Assembly: GCA_020724545.1 (NCBI GenBank)
Contig: DYGR01000004.1
Coordinates: forward strand, 53,218 to 95,903
Length of the DNA: 42,686 nt
Direction: 5' to 3'
From: Candidatus Methanoperedens nitratireducens
GTDB taxonomy: Archaea; Halobacteriota; Methanosarcinia; Methanosarcinales; Methanoperedenaceae
The position numbers and the translations under genes are program-made. The notes beneath the pieces are model-generated. The model did no database searches. It was not told the origin of the DNA and saw only the letters and a program-made list of their open reading frames with translations. Shown in pieces: positions 23,052-31,807 of this stretch. Positions within the stretch are counted from its first letter, which is position 1. Each line of letters starts with the position of its first letter.

Positions 23052-24326
23052 TTATATACGTGCAAGATGTACAGCCTCTTGCTGCTTATAAATATTATGT
23101 TCGGGCGCAAGGAGATGCTCAAACTCACTCAGCGCGGGTTTAATCACGGGCGGACGCTGCAGGGACTTAAGAAGCGTGTCCTGTGCTTTAAGGCCGTTTC
23201 CTGTAACATAGACCACGACCCGTTCATCACTCTGGATATGGCCGCTTTCAACCAGCTTCTTTAAGCCTGCTACTGTCGTACCGCCTGCTGGTTCAGTGAA
23301 TATGCCCTCTGTACGGGCGAGAAGATGTATGGCCTCTATAATCTCATTATCTGTAGGTGAGGCCGCATAACCGCCTGAATCAAGAATGTCACGTTTTGCA
23401 TAGTAACCGTCAGCAGGGTTGCCTATTGCAAGGCTGTGCGCCACGGTCTCAAAGTTCCTCACCGGCACTACTTCGCAATTGTTCTGGACCGCGCTTGATA
23501 TGGGTGAGCAGTTAAGGGGCTGAGAGCCTGATAATCGTATATCCGAACTGTCAACTAACCCGACCCGTTCAAGCTCTTTATACCCGCGCGAAATCGCACA
23601 AAGAAGAGCACCGCTTGCCAGAGGGGCGACGATATGGTCGGGAACCTGCCAGCTCAGTTGCTCAGCCGTTTCGTACGCCAGCGTTTTTGAGCCTTCTGTA
23701 TAGTAGGGGCGGATATTGATATTCACAAAAGCCCAGTCAGGATGTGAATCAGCTACCTCGCTTGCAAGGCGGTTGGCATCATCATATGTTCCTTCCACTG
23801 CTATCACATTCGGGCCGTAGATGAGCATCTGGACGATCTTGCCCATCTCTATTGTTCCAGGTATGAAGATGTATGCAGGCAATCCAGCCTTCGCGGCATG
23901 GGCGGCCACGGCTGCTGCAAGGTTGCCTGTACTTGCGCATCCCACTGCCCTGACATCGAATTCGATCGCTTTTGAGATGGCTACTGAGGTAACCCTGTCT
24001 TTAAAGGAATTGGTCGGGTTCACGGATTCATCCAGTATATAAAGTTCATCCAGCCCCAGTGCTGCACCAAGGCGCTTTGCATGATGAAGTTTATTAAAAC
24101 CAGCACCAAGATCAACCCGCCTCTCTGACTCAAGCGGCAGAAGGTCGGCATATCTCCATATTGATTTTGGTCCAGATGCGATTTTTTCTTTGCTGATATT
24201 ATCTGAGATATAACTCCAATCGTAATTGACTTCAAGAGGTCCAAAGCACTCATAACATGTATTCTGAATAACGGCAGGATATTCAGCACCACATTCCCTG
24301 CATTTCAGCCCGATAACATGACTCAT
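23052..24326 (-). CDS. thrC: threonine synthase
   Basis: 424 residues. This PLP enzyme converts O-phosphohomoserine to threonine. It has an N-terminal zinc-ribbon-like pair of CxxC knuckles (Cys9, Cys12, Cys24, Cys27), the PLP lysine in NPTNSFKDRV (Lys109), the CASTGNLAAAVAAHAAKAG phosphate-binding region, YTEGSKTLAYE and GGTTVAGLKKL. Length is normal. ATG 24326 follows GGTGACG. It appears to share an operon with the MoaD-like carrier downstream (10-base gap), an arrangement discussed under findings. It is divergent from RNase Z. Confidence 0.95.
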   Translation of the reverse strand: MSHVIGLKCRECGAEYPAVIQNTCYECFGPLEVNYDWSYISDNISKEKIASGPKSIWRYADLLPLESERRVDLGAGFNKLHHAKRLGAALGLDELYILDESVNPTNSFKDRVTSVAISKAIEFDVRAVGCASTGNLAAAVAAHAAKAGLPAYIFIPGTIEMGKIVQMLIYGPNVIAVEGTYDDANRLASEVADSHPDWAFVNINIRPYYTEGSKTLAYETAEQLSWQVPDHIVAPLASGALLCAISRGYKELERVGLVDSSDIRLSGSQPLNCSPISSAVQNNCEVVPVRNFETVAHSLAIGNPADGYYAKRDILDSGGYAASPTDNEIIEAIHLLARTEGIFTEPAGGTTVAGLKKLVESGHIQSDERVVVYVTGNGLKAQDTLLKSLQRPPVIKPALSEFEHLLAPEHNIYKQQEAVHLARI

Positions 24327-24460
24327 TAAACGTCACCAAAGCATAATACAACATTACCCTATATAATATTTACCCTGCAAAGAGATAACTGGGAGTAATA
24401 AAATGTACTGGTGAACTGAGAAAGTGACTTATTTAAATCTTGAATACAAATAAGCACTTA

Positions 24461-25372
24461 ATGCTTCGTGTAACTTTTCTCGGGACAGGTGGTACCCTCC
24501 CCACACCAAACCGCAACCCATCTGCAATATTGATCAACAGGGAGGGAGAGCTGATGCTGTTTGACTGCGGCGAAGGTACGCAGCAGCAGATGATGCGCGC
24601 AAAGACTGGCATGAAGCTTACATCGATTTACATCACACACTTTCATGCAGATCATTTTCTTGGCATACCAGGGCTTATACAGACGATGTCATTTAACGGC
24701 AGGACCGAGCCACTGGATATATACGGCCCAAGATGGGCAAAACAGCTTGTTCGGCTCCTTATCGAGCTTGGTTACTATAGGCTTGGATTCCATGTAGAGG
24801 CGCATGAGCTGAGGGACGGGGATATTGTTGATAAAGGGCCTTATTTCATCAAGGCAGTAGCTACAGATCACGGTGTTCCCAGCCTTGGCTACGTTCTTGA
24901 AGAAAAAAGACGTGTCGGCAGGTTTAACAGGGAGAGAGCTATCGAACTCGGAGTCCCTGTCGGACCTATGTTCTCAAAGCTCCAGAGAGGTGAACCTGTT
25001 GTAATAAACGGCAGGACAATACTGCCTTCAGAAGTGATAGGAGAGAGCAGACCAGGACGGAAGCTCGTTTACAGCGGAGATACCCGGCCGTGTGAATCTA
25101 TTGAGAAATCAAGCACTGAAGCAGATCTACTCATTCATGATGGAACGATGACCGGTGAGCTCAAAGACTGGGCACTGCAGACAAAGCACTCAACAGCAGG
25201 AGAAGCGGCAGCCCTTGCAAAAAGAGCAAGGGTAAAACAACTTGTACTGACACATATAAGCTCAAGGTACTCAGAAAGTACAGAGCCGCTGCTCCATGAG
25301 GCAAAGGGCATATTTGAGAATGTAAGAATCGCACAGGAGTTTACGGAGATAGAGATACCGCTTTCGGATTAG
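24461..25372 (+). CDS. rnz: ribonuclease Z
   Basis: 303 residues. This zinc-dependent endonuclease trims tRNA 3' ends. The metallo-beta-lactamase motif is at residues 60-65 (HFHADH). The family blocks FLGTGGTLPTPNRNPSAIL, FDCGEGTQQQMM, VYSGDTRPCES, LLIHDGTM and LVLTHISSRYS are also present. A TATA element (TTATTTAAATC, ~24428-24438) lies ~23-30 bases before ATG 24461, which suggests a leaderless transcript. The in-frame TTG at 24440 would fall at the TATA box and is rejected. Confidence 0.95.
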   Translation: MLRVTFLGTGGTLPTPNRNPSAILINREGELMLFDCGEGTQQQMMRAKTGMKLTSIYITHFHADHFLGIPGLIQTMSFNGRTEPLDIYGPRWAKQLVRLLIELGYYRLGFHVEAHELRDGDIVDKGPYFIKAVATDHGVPSLGYVLEEKRRVGRFNRERAIELGVPVGPMFSKLQRGEPVVINGRTILPSEVIGESRPGRKLVYSGDTRPCESIEKSSTEADLLIHDGTMTGELKDWALQTKHSTAGEAAALAKRARVKQLVLTHISSRYSESTEPLLHEAKGIFENVRIAQEFTEIEIPLSD

Positions 25373-25384
25373 TAAAATTCATGA

Positions 25385-26725
25385 TCATGTCAACCTGCAC
25401 TTTTTACTCAGACGTTCCAGGACTTCTTTAATCGTTTCAATTGCCAGTTCAAATTGTAGCCTTGGCTCAAAGAAGTTCCAGAAAATATTTTTATATGATT
25501 CGTGGCCTGTAAACATGTTCCACTGGATCTCATCCAGATGCTGATGACCTTTTCGCTCATATTTTTTTGCTAAGTCCATATGCGCTATTGATAATACTTC
25601 ATGAGAGGAAATTATGTTGTTTAGCCTGAATAGCATCCTGCCGTAAATATTTTCGGTAATGAACATTTTTTTGCATAAAGGATAGTAATGTCTCTCAAAA
25701 GCTTCTTTAGAAATTCCAGATTCAAATACTGCTTTAACAGCAATCTGCACAGAGTTAAAAGCAGACTCCAATCCATTCTTGTAATACCTTGAGTACCCTG
25801 CATCTCCGATTATGAGCAGGCGATCTGCAAAGGGATTTTTTGCATTAGTAACAGGAATCTGTGTACAGCACTGACAGCAGATTTTTGGGTTTTCAGGCAG
25901 TATCTTTGTAATTAGTGGACTGGATAAAAAATCGCGAAGGTTCCCTGGTTTAACATTCTTACCAACTATACCAATTGTTAAAAACCGCTTCTTGGGAATC
26001 ATTATTCCATAATCAATACCTGGGGTTCCGAAAGAGTATATGTGGATCGTGTTTTGAATAAATTCCTCTATATGCTTTTCTCCGCAATCGATTTCCATGA
26101 GGCATGCCATTGCGGTTTCAGGAGGCTGGTAACCAATCTTCTTGAATTTCTTAATTATCGGGCTTCTTACTCCAAACGCCCCTACCAGCAGATCTAATTT
26201 ATGACAACCCTGATCATATTTTACTGTAATTTTATCCTCTTTATTCTTCGGAAAAATTACATCTCTCACTGAGTTCTGTACTACTTTTGCCCCGGAATTT
26301 TTCGCATGCTCCAGTAAAAAGCCGTCAAAACCTCCATTTAGAGGTGAGCAAAAGGGCCCATTTCCACGAAATACCGTTACAATATCATCTAACCTGGTTT
26401 TCTTTTCCACGTATAAATTGCCACCTTTTGAAATAAAATAATAGCCATCAATGATCTGCATGATCAGTTCTTTAGGCAGTACTATACCATGTTGTTTCAG
26501 CTTTCTATTGAGCCGTTCGTTGATGACACCAACGCAGCCCTTACACCCCTTTGGGCCAGCTTCTGAGAACAATTTGCTGGTGTAGATGGTTACATTAACG
26601 TCAATTCCATACTTACGAGCATATTCAATGGCAAATATAGCAAACAGACTTCCAGCAGGTCCTCCACCTATAATTGCAATCTCAGAGCCGTTAGTGATTA
26701 AAAGCTCTTTTTTGTGTCTTGACAT
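25385..26725 (-). CDS. geranylgeranyl-reductase-like FAD-dependent oxidoreductase
   Basis: 446 residues from ATG 26725; a TTG at 26764 would add 13. The FAD-binding start is IAIIGGGPAGSLFAIFA, the middle includes LVGAFGVRSPI, and the FAD phosphate motif is RLLIIGDAGYSRYYKNGLESAF. An unusual Cys cluster (KGCKGCVG near residue 60, and CCQCC near 280) suggests a redox or metal site. Homologues with this Rossmann layout reduce isoprenoid lipids, and the Cys clusters may shift the role. It lies ~80 bases after the DUF2111 gene on the same strand, but a shared transcript is uncertain. Confidence 0.75.
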   Translation of the reverse strand: MSRHKKELLITNGSEIAIIGGGPAGSLFAIFAIEYARKYGIDVNVTIYTSKLFSEAGPKGCKGCVGVINERLNRKLKQHGIVLPKELIMQIIDGYYFISKGGNLYVEKKTRLDDIVTVFRGNGPFCSPLNGGFDGFLLEHAKNSGAKVVQNSVRDVIFPKNKEDKITVKYDQGCHKLDLLVGAFGVRSPIIKKFKKIGYQPPETAMACLMEIDCGEKHIEEFIQNTIHIYSFGTPGIDYGIMIPKKRFLTIGIVGKNVKPGNLRDFLSSPLITKILPENPKICCQCCTQIPVTNAKNPFADRLLIIGDAGYSRYYKNGLESAFNSVQIAVKAVFESGISKEAFERHYYPLCKKMFITENIYGRMLFRLNNIISSHEVLSIAHMDLAKKYERKGHQHLDEIQWNMFTGHESYKNIFWNFFEPRLQFELAIETIKEVLERLSKKCRLT

Positions 26726-26808
26726 GTTTAATAACTTTCTGATATGCAATATAGCATGACACAAAGGCAGCCATTACTCATCTGGACCGAGAGTTTGATA
26801 CTGTGCTG

Positions 26809-27207
26809 TCAAGGAGCAATAATTCTTCCCTTAAGACATGTCTGAACCTGGTTGATAATATCCGGGTAATCCCCAAACACTAAGCCAAGGTTGATTGTTC
26901 CTACAACATCGACCACGCCTATGGCAGCAATCGCATAACCTCTCTCATCCCGTATCGGCGATACTACAACAGGAATGCCTGAATAGGCACCGCTTTTTGG
27001 TATAGTCCTTATTGTACAATTTTCCTGCAGCACTTGCTCAAGCACAGGGCCGGTGTAATTGTTATCGAGCAACTTACCCTTTTCGATTCTAATCCCTTTT
27101 TTATTAAGGCTTCTCATGGTTACGGGTAAACCAAGCAGTTCATGAAACGACATGGCAATTGGTATGAGTTCCTCTGCACTGGAATCTTTAGATATTTTAA
27201 TCTCCAA
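26809..27207 (-). CDS. DUF2111-like archaeal protein
   Basis: 132 residues. The pattern SAEELIPIAMSFHELLGLPVTMRSLNKKGIRIEKG, LLDNNYTGPVLEQVL and PVVVSPIRDERGYAIAAIGVVDVVG matches DUF2111 as I remember it, a family mostly from methane-metabolising archaea. It may be a small-ligand sensor domain, but no function is established. The start is TTG at 27207, chosen because AGGAGG sits 7 bases upstream and a TATA-like element (ATATAAATATATG) lies about 45 bases upstream. It lies next to the RHH regulator gene on the same strand. Confidence 0.65.
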   Translation of the reverse strand: MEIKISKDSSAEELIPIAMSFHELLGLPVTMRSLNKKGIRIEKGKLLDNNYTGPVLEQVLQENCTIRTIPKSGAYSGIPVVVSPIRDERGYAIAAIGVVDVVGTINLGLVFGDYPDIINQVQTCLKGRIIAP

Positions 27208-27266
27208 AATTATTCCTCCTATTATAACATTTAATAATGATGATATACATATATTTATATCTTCTC

Positions 27267-28265
27267 TTATACAGGACTTATTACTATCAAATTTTCAGAG
27301 CACTGGGATTTATATTTAGTACCATTAGAATTGAGTACATTCAATAGTATCTTTCCAATGGCATCTATAGCGCGTGCATCTGTATAACCATGATATATCT
27401 TCAGGGTATTCTCATCTATATCGATTCTTTCCACAATACCCATATACTCATACACGGACTTCATAGTCGAGATAAGGATTCCCGATGGGATATCTCTGAT
27501 AGGAACCTTATGTATGGCCTCTATTGAGGCTGTTAGGTAACCTGGAGCTTCTTTTCCCATTAGCAATTCATTATAGTAATTTTTGGGAATAGTTACCATA
27601 TTATAATTTGTTTGCTTATATAAATTAACAATACACTTCCAAAATTCCTGTTTTTTTGAAATCTCGGAGGCAATATCCTCCATCTCTCCAAAATAGTCAA
27701 CAAGCGATTGTCTTGCTAGATTAGTATTCCCCTGTTTTTTGAAATTGATCGTAATTGTATTGGATATCCTTTTTAATGAAACAATTTCTAGCTTTTTCTG
27801 AGCAACCAGGAAAGAAGAAGTCATCCCGCCAAGAAACTCCGTTTTATAGATATTATTACCTGCAAGGGTTACCTTTACATACGACGGATTCACTTCATTA
27901 TCATAATCGTATATTCTTATCTTTGTCTGCCAGCTCGTCCCACCTATCATTTCATTTAGATATTTTTCAAGATCAGGAAGCAGTACTATCTTTACAGGAT
28001 CCAGAATACTGTTGAGAATTTCCTGATCTATAAGCCTGCCATGGGTCTGCCTGATGAACCAGTATAAAACGGCTTCAGTGAGGTTATTATCTGATTTTAA
28101 TCCATCTATAAATCTGGTTGCTGCATCGGGGTCTTTTATTATAGCGTCTACAAGGTCTATTATCTCGCGTATAGCAGCGCTAAAATTACCATCATGCTTT
28201 AAGACAAGCGGCTCCAATTTCTTCAGATGCTCTGTTTCCAGCGATATATTTTTTCTAACAGACAT
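27267..28265 (-). CDS. ribbon-helix-helix transcription regulator with large C-terminal domain
   Basis: 332 residues. Residues 1-40 (VRKNISLETEHLKKLEPLVLKHDGNFSAAIREIID) have the RHH pattern: a short strand followed by two helices, the Arc/CopG-type DNA-binding fold. The remaining ~290 residues are not recognised and look alpha/beta, so they may sense a signal or dimerise. Promoter site 28340-28355 (TGTGA-N6-TGTGA) lies just upstream of its own TATA box (28326-28334). The same direct repeat recurs before other genes of the island, so this protein is the natural candidate for the factor that binds it, including itself. That link is inference. Confidence 0.7.
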   Translation of the reverse strand: MSVRKNISLETEHLKKLEPLVLKHDGNFSAAIREIIDLVDAIIKDPDAATRFIDGLKSDNNLTEAVLYWFIRQTHGRLIDQEILNSILDPVKIVLLPDLEKYLNEMIGGTSWQTKIRIYDYDNEVNPSYVKVTLAGNNIYKTEFLGGMTSSFLVAQKKLEIVSLKRISNTITINFKKQGNTNLARQSLVDYFGEMEDIASEISKKQEFWKCIVNLYKQTNYNMVTIPKNYYNELLMGKEAPGYLTASIEAIHKVPIRDIPSGILISTMKSVYEYMGIVERIDIDENTLKIYHGYTDARAIDAIGKILLNVLNSNGTKYKSQCSENLIVISPV

Positions 28266-28325
28266 ATACTCGTCCTCTCTAATAGACCATTTTTCTTAGA
28301 GCTAAAATATCGTATGGTTTACCAG

Positions 28326-28355
28326 AATATAAACAAAGTTGTGAGAAGTGTGTGA
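28326..28355 (-). promoter_or_regulatory. site A: TGTGA-N6-TGTGA direct repeat plus TATA, RHH gene promoter
   Basis: Plus strand TGTGA (28340-28344), six bases, TGTGA (28351-28355). On the minus strand the TATA box GTTTATATT (28326-28334) follows directly, and transcription would head into the RHH gene. The divergent small membrane gene starts at 28402. Repeats are 11 bases apart, one helical turn, on the same DNA face. Confidence 0.7.
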
Positions 28356-28401
28356 AGGATGAAGCAAGGTTTTATTATATAGGAACAAACTATATTACTG
28401 G

Positions 28402-28590
28402 ATGGTATCCAGAAGTATAACTATCCTGAGCTTTTTGCTCCCCATAGCTGTAGTATTAGGTACCAGTCTCTCAATATTCTTCTATAAATATTCTTCATTG
28501 ACTTTATTATTTCTTTTTGCAGGCGGCGGACTGATTTTCTGTATATATATTATAATACTTAGATCTGACCGGCACAGATATGCAGGGTAA
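28402..28590 (+). CDS. small two-helix membrane protein
   Basis: 62 residues, almost all hydrophobic, with two membrane helices (SFLLPIAVVLGTSLSIFFY and LTLLFLFAGGGLIFCIYIIIL) and a basic tail. Not recognised. A TATA-like TTATTATATA (~28372-28380) lies 22-30 bases upstream of ATG 28402, supporting a leaderless start. It is divergent from the RHH gene, and site A lies between them. Its end abuts the zinc-ribbon gene convergently. Confidence 0.55.
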   Translation: MVSRSITILSFLLPIAVVLGTSLSIFFYKYSSLTLLFLFAGGGLIFCIYIIILRSDRHRYAG

Positions 28591-28591
28591 G

Positions 28592-29164
28592 CTATAAGCC
28601 TGCTACAAGCTTGAGCTTGGAGCCGCAGTAAGGACATAACATCCATCCAGGCTCTATCTTTTTTTTACAGAATGAACAGGTCTTAGGAACATCCACCTTT
28701 TTAATCAGCAGATTACCACAGTTTGAACAATTATTCCATTTTGGATCAATATAACTCTGGCATTTTTCACACAGCTTGTAGGTTGCAACCCATTTCTGTC
28801 CTTTCAAGTCAACACCGCATTTAGTACAGAACCTGTACGATACCACCAGCCGCTCACCGCATGAGGTGCATACAGGTACATCGTGCATTAGTGTGGGATT
28901 GAGCTTCTTCTTAAGGTTCTCAAGGCATACACCCGCTTCACGCTTAACCATCTCCTCAGGGTCTTTCTCTACCAGGAACTCTATTATCCTTACAAGGCTT
29001 TTGGTGAATTCTGGTATCTCTATATCCATTTTTGCAAAATCCACCTTGTCCGTGTTAATCGATGATGATATATATTTCAGGGTCATGAAACGGGTTGCAA
29101 CTATCTTGCTCTCCAGCTTCTCAAGCATGTGTCGCCGTTCCTCTTCTGATAATATCTTGCCCAT
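28592..29164 (-). CDS. multi-zinc-ribbon protein
   Basis: 190 residues. The N-terminal ~95 residues are helical (EERRHMLEKLESKIVATRFMTL). The C-terminus carries four to five CxxC knuckles (CTSCGE, CTKCGV, CEKCQS, CSNCGN, CSFCKKK, CPYCGS), the pattern of a double zinc-ribbon domain. It is the third gene in a row with the two membrane proteins at 29166-29486 and 29479-29934, and the ATG is adjacent to the preceding stop. It may be an adaptor of that membrane pair. The function is unknown. Confidence 0.7.
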   Translation of the reverse strand: MGKILSEEERRHMLEKLESKIVATRFMTLKYISSSINTDKVDFAKMDIEIPEFTKSLVRIIEFLVEKDPEEMVKREAGVCLENLKKKLNPTLMHDVPVCTSCGERLVVSYRFCTKCGVDLKGQKWVATYKLCEKCQSYIDPKWNNCSNCGNLLIKKVDVPKTCSFCKKKIEPGWMLCPYCGSKLKLVAGL

Positions 29165-29165
29165 A

Positions 29166-29486
29166 CTATTCCGTTATCTCCTCTATCGAAATGGATAAAA
29201 GTATTGCGAACACAGAATATATTATGAGGGTTATGGATAACAGGGCTTCAAAGATTGGCTGCAAGCCTTCAAAAATAACATTCCCTATAGTGCCGACTGC
29301 CCTTATCATACCCAGCATTATGAACAGGCTGGTCATGCAGATGAAATACTGCCACATCATATCCATTGTCTTTAAACCTTTTAACTCCCTTGATATTCCC
29401 ACAAGTAAATTGAAGGATAAAACACTGCAGATTATTACTACTATGGACGCTGCGGTATTCAGTATTATGGAGAACAGGTCACTCAT
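29166..29486 (-). CDS. small membrane protein, 106 aa
   Basis: Not recognised. Three hydrophobic segments are visible (SIILNTAASIVVIICSVLSFNLLVG, YFICMTSLFIMLGMI, ALLSITLIIYSVFAILLSI). ATG 29486 is chosen because AGGAGA lies 6 bases upstream; an earlier in-frame GTG (29501) would overlap that site. It overlaps the preceding gene's stop by 8 bases, so the two are translated together. It has the same helix-loop layout as the preceding protein (e.g. a W-x-Y-I-like helix start), so the two may be distant paralogues. Confidence 0.65.
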   Translation of the reverse strand: MSDLFSIILNTAASIVVIICSVLSFNLLVGISRELKGLKTMDMMWQYFICMTSLFIMLGMIRAVGTIGNVIFEGLQPIFEALLSITLIIYSVFAILLSISIEEITE

Positions 29487-29934
29487 CAGGTCTCTCCTCA
29501 CTGAACACAGTCCACGGCTTATCCCTCATCGCTTTTATAATCTTTTCCAGGCCAAAGAGCAGTATTAAGAATGCAATGACTGCTATTACCGGGTCAAGTA
29601 CCTTTACGATAGCATTCGTGTTATCAATAATCTTCATGGAATTTAGATTACCTTTGCTCTGGAGCGTGGTCAGCATGATCCCAAAAGCCATAATAACATT
29701 CCATAGCGCCAGCATTATCATGGAAACAGATATATATCTCCAGCTCTCAGAACCTCCCTCTCCCTTCCGCCACAGGGCCGCTGCCAAATACGTAGAGCCG
29801 CACATAGCAAGCAGGAAGGATATTAATTGTACTACTGTACCGCTTGTATCTACCCCGCTTAAATCTTGAGCAGATCTTGCGATGGGCGGCATTAATAAAC
29901 CCGATAATGCTATTAGTTTAATTCTTATGGGCAT
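29479..29934 (-). CDS. membrane protein with signal-like N-terminus, first gene of a site-B operon
   Basis: 151 residues from ATG 29934. It starts with MPIRIKLIALSGLLMPPIARSAQD, a signal-like segment. Three or four hydrophobic helices follow (VVQLISFLLAMCGSTYLAAAL, YISVSMIMLALWNVIMAFGIML, VLDPVIAVIAFLILLFGL). A longer frame to 30288 exists but carries a fragment of an unrelated family (see the DUF389 remnant). A TATA box 27-33 bases upstream of ATG 29934 marks the real start. It begins a three-gene operon with the small membrane and zinc-ribbon proteins. The function is unknown. Confidence 0.65.
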   Translation of the reverse strand: MPIRIKLIALSGLLMPPIARSAQDLSGVDTSGTVVQLISFLLAMCGSTYLAAALWRKGEGGSESWRYISVSMIMLALWNVIMAFGIMLTTLQSKGNLNSMKIIDNTNAIVKVLDPVIAVIAFLILLFGLEKIIKAMRDKPWTVFSEERPDE

Positions 29935-29960
29935 AATGGAATAGAACTTGAACTTTAAGA

Positions 29961-29989
29961 ATATAAACAGATTTGTGAAAAACGTGTGA
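29961..29989 (-). promoter_or_regulatory. site B: TGTGA-N6-TGTGA direct repeat plus TATA
   Basis: Plus strand TGTGA (29974-29978), N6, TGTGA (29985-29989). On the minus strand TATA (GTTTATATT, centre ~29963) lies 7 bases downstream and the start codon at 29934 about 29 bases further. The spacing is the same as at sites A, C and D. Confidence 0.75.
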
Positions 29990-30288
29990 TATAAAAAGGT
30001 CACAACTCCTGCCAGGTTGATGCAAATGATGTTTACAAAGAGCAGTAATAAAGCCCCAAAGGCCAGCAGTTCATGCCCGGCTCCAAGCAGCAGTCCAAAT
30101 GCTACCAGCGGAGGAAGCAAAGCTACTGCCACCATTACACCTATTAGAATGGACGAAGCCCTGGTTGTAAATGCAAGTACTCCTGCGCTGCCCGATGCCA
30201 GGGCAATGGCAATATCATCCAGCCCCACATTCGTTCTTGAAGCAATCTCTGGCGTGTCAGGTATGTTCAGGTCTGGGTATGGAAGCTT
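29982..30288 (-). pseudogene. remnant of a DUF389 family membrane protein
   Basis: In the frame upstream of ATG 29934, and open back to a TAG at 30289-30291, the sequence reads ...DTPEIASRTNVGLDDIAIALASGSAGVLAFTT... ALLPPLVAFGLLLGAG... LLFVNIICINLAGVVTFL. This is the C-terminal membrane segment of DUF389 (TIGR00341) proteins. The N-terminal half expected before it is absent. Because site B and the promoter of the next gene lie inside its tail, I read it as a decayed fragment that happens to be in frame with the following gene. Confidence 0.6.
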
Positions 30289-30397
30289 CTACAGGAAGAA
30301 TGATTATCCTGAATCCTGTTAACATGGAAAAATTTTTTCCCAGAATATCAAGTACTTCCTCGGCTTTCTCTGTTTTATGAGTGGAAAAGTATATATT

Positions 30398-31708
30398 TTA
30401 TTCCAGATTGAATTTTGCAACCTCTGCCTGCAATTCACCTGCCTGTTGTGCCATTTCCTGTGCTGCCCTCACAAGTTGCTCCATGGATGCTGCCTGTTGT
30501 TCTGTTGCTGCCGATGCCTCCTGTGTACCTGCGGCTGATTCTTCACTTATGGCAGATACGTCCTCAATCGAGGCTGTGACCTCCTCCACAGATGCAGACT
30601 GCTCCTGTGCTGCAGCAGCGATCTCCTGAACCATGGTAGCAACATCACCGGCAGCCTTAACAATGCGATTAATAGCCAGGACTGCATCTGCTATGGTCCT
30701 AGCGCCTTCATCGACTGTTTTAGTGCCCTGTTCCATACTTTCAACAGCTTTCCTTGTTCCCTGCTGGACCTCTTTTATCAATGAAGTAATCTGGTTCGAT
30801 GCATTTCTTGATTCCTCAGCAAGCTTACGGACCTCATCTGCAACCACTGCAAAGCCTCTGCCGTGTTCGCCTGCACGGGCTGCCTCTATGGCCGCATTAA
30901 GGGCAAGGAGGTTTGTCTGGTCTGCTATATTGGTTATCACGCCGATGATTTCGCCTATCTTCTGGGATTTGCTATCAAGATTCTTTATCACTGTGGCTGA
31001 GTTATCAACAGTCGCCTGGATCTGGATCATCTTCTGTGCAACCTCACCTGACATCTTACCAACATCCTGGGCTGTCTTATTTGCTTCATCAGCACCCTCG
31101 GCAGCTTTCTGGGAATTGGCTGCAACCTGCTGCACGCTCTCTGACATCTCCTTCATAGCACGGCTTATCTCAGTCATCTTTGAGGATTGCTGGTTTACCC
31201 CATTGGCTATATCCTGTGCTGTACTGGATATCTGCTCTATCGAAGCTTTCATCTCCTCACTTGATGCAGAGAGTTCCTGGGCTGTTGAGTTAACTCTTAG
31301 AGCAGAGTGCTGTACCTGCCCAATGATACCTCTCAAGTTCGATGTCATTTTTCTGAAATATCCTGCAAGCAATCCAAGCTCATCATCGGATGAAATAACT
31401 ACGTCTGTAGTCAGATCCCTATTAGATATTCGATTAGCTGCTGCTTGAAACTCATTGAGTGGTTTTAAAATAGAACGGGTCAGGCCTATGCACATCAGGA
31501 TGGAAGAAACTATAGCAAAAACTATGAAAAGAATGAGCATCTGTTTTGGGTCGATGATCGTGCTTATGCTCTCACCATACAGTCCAATGAAACCAACGAT
31601 TAATAGCAATATATCGATGACAATAAAGCTGTATGCTATCTTCATCCCGATCTTGAACTTATTAATGGTCAGTTTATTGGCCCTATCTATAATATCCATG
31701 AAATCCAT
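30398..31708 (-). CDS. methyl-accepting chemotaxis protein lacking a large sensor domain
   Basis: 436 residues. Two membrane helices close to the N-terminus ([21 protein letters not shown] and [19 protein letters not shown]) are separated by only ~12 residues, so there is almost no outer sensor. A HAMP domain ([22 protein letters not shown]) follows, then a standard MCP signalling helix pair with hairpin tip [47 protein letters not shown]. It would pass on cytoplasmic or membrane state to CheA/CheW. ATG 31708 has an AGAGGTC ribosome site. Site C lies upstream. The C-terminal half is nearly identical in DNA to the other MCP gene of the window. Confidence 0.92.
   Translation of the reverse strand: MDFMDIIDRANKLTINKFKIGMKIAYSFIVIDILLLIVGFIGLYGESISTIIDPKQMLILFIVFAIVSSILMCIGLTRSILKPLNEFQAAANRISNRDLTTDVVISSDDELGLLAGYFRKMTSNLRGIIGQVQHSALRVNSTAQELSASSEEMKASIEQISSTAQDIANGVNQQSSKMTEISRAMKEMSESVQQVAANSQKAAEGADEANKTAQDVGKMSGEVAQKMIQIQATVDNSATVIKNLDSKSQKIGEIIGVITNIADQTNLLALNAAIEAARAGEHGRGFAVVADEVRKLAEESRNASNQITSLIKEVQQGTRKAVESMEQGTKTVDEGARTIADAVLAINRIVKAAGDVATMVQEIAAAAQEQSASVEEVTASIEDVSAISEESAAGTQEASAATEQQAASMEQLVRAAQEMAQQAGELQAEVAKFNLE
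30597..31150. repeat. 554-base segment identical in both MCP genes (copy 1)
   Basis: Every base from 30597 to 31150 matches 32600-33153 (offset 2003) in a line-by-line reading, while the flanks on both sides differ at scattered sites. It covers the signalling hairpin of both chemotaxis proteins. Sharp borders and perfect identity, including silent positions, indicate recent gene conversion or duplication. Confidence 0.9.
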
Positions 31709-31753
31709 ATTTGACCTCTAAGAGTTTTTTAAATAATAAAACATAATTTCATC

Positions 31754-31783
31754 CATTTATACAGATTTGTGAAAAAAATGTGA
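31754..31783 (-). promoter_or_regulatory. site C: TGTGA-N6-TGTGA direct repeat plus TATA
   Basis: Plus strand TGTGA (31768-31772), six A, TGTGA (31779-31783). On the minus strand the order is TCACA-N6-TCACA, then AATCTG, then TATAAATG (31754-31761). The promoter faces the MCP gene at 30398-31708. Confidence 0.75.
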
Positions 31784-31807
31784 ACTTAGCAGAAAATAAG
31801 AACAGGT

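Noticed and set aside
29479..30228. Single 249-aa membrane fusion protein starting at GTG 30228
   Set aside because: The N-terminal ~80 residues are a DUF389 remnant, and a promoter with TATA and regulatory site B lies inside them. ATG 29934 is the better start.
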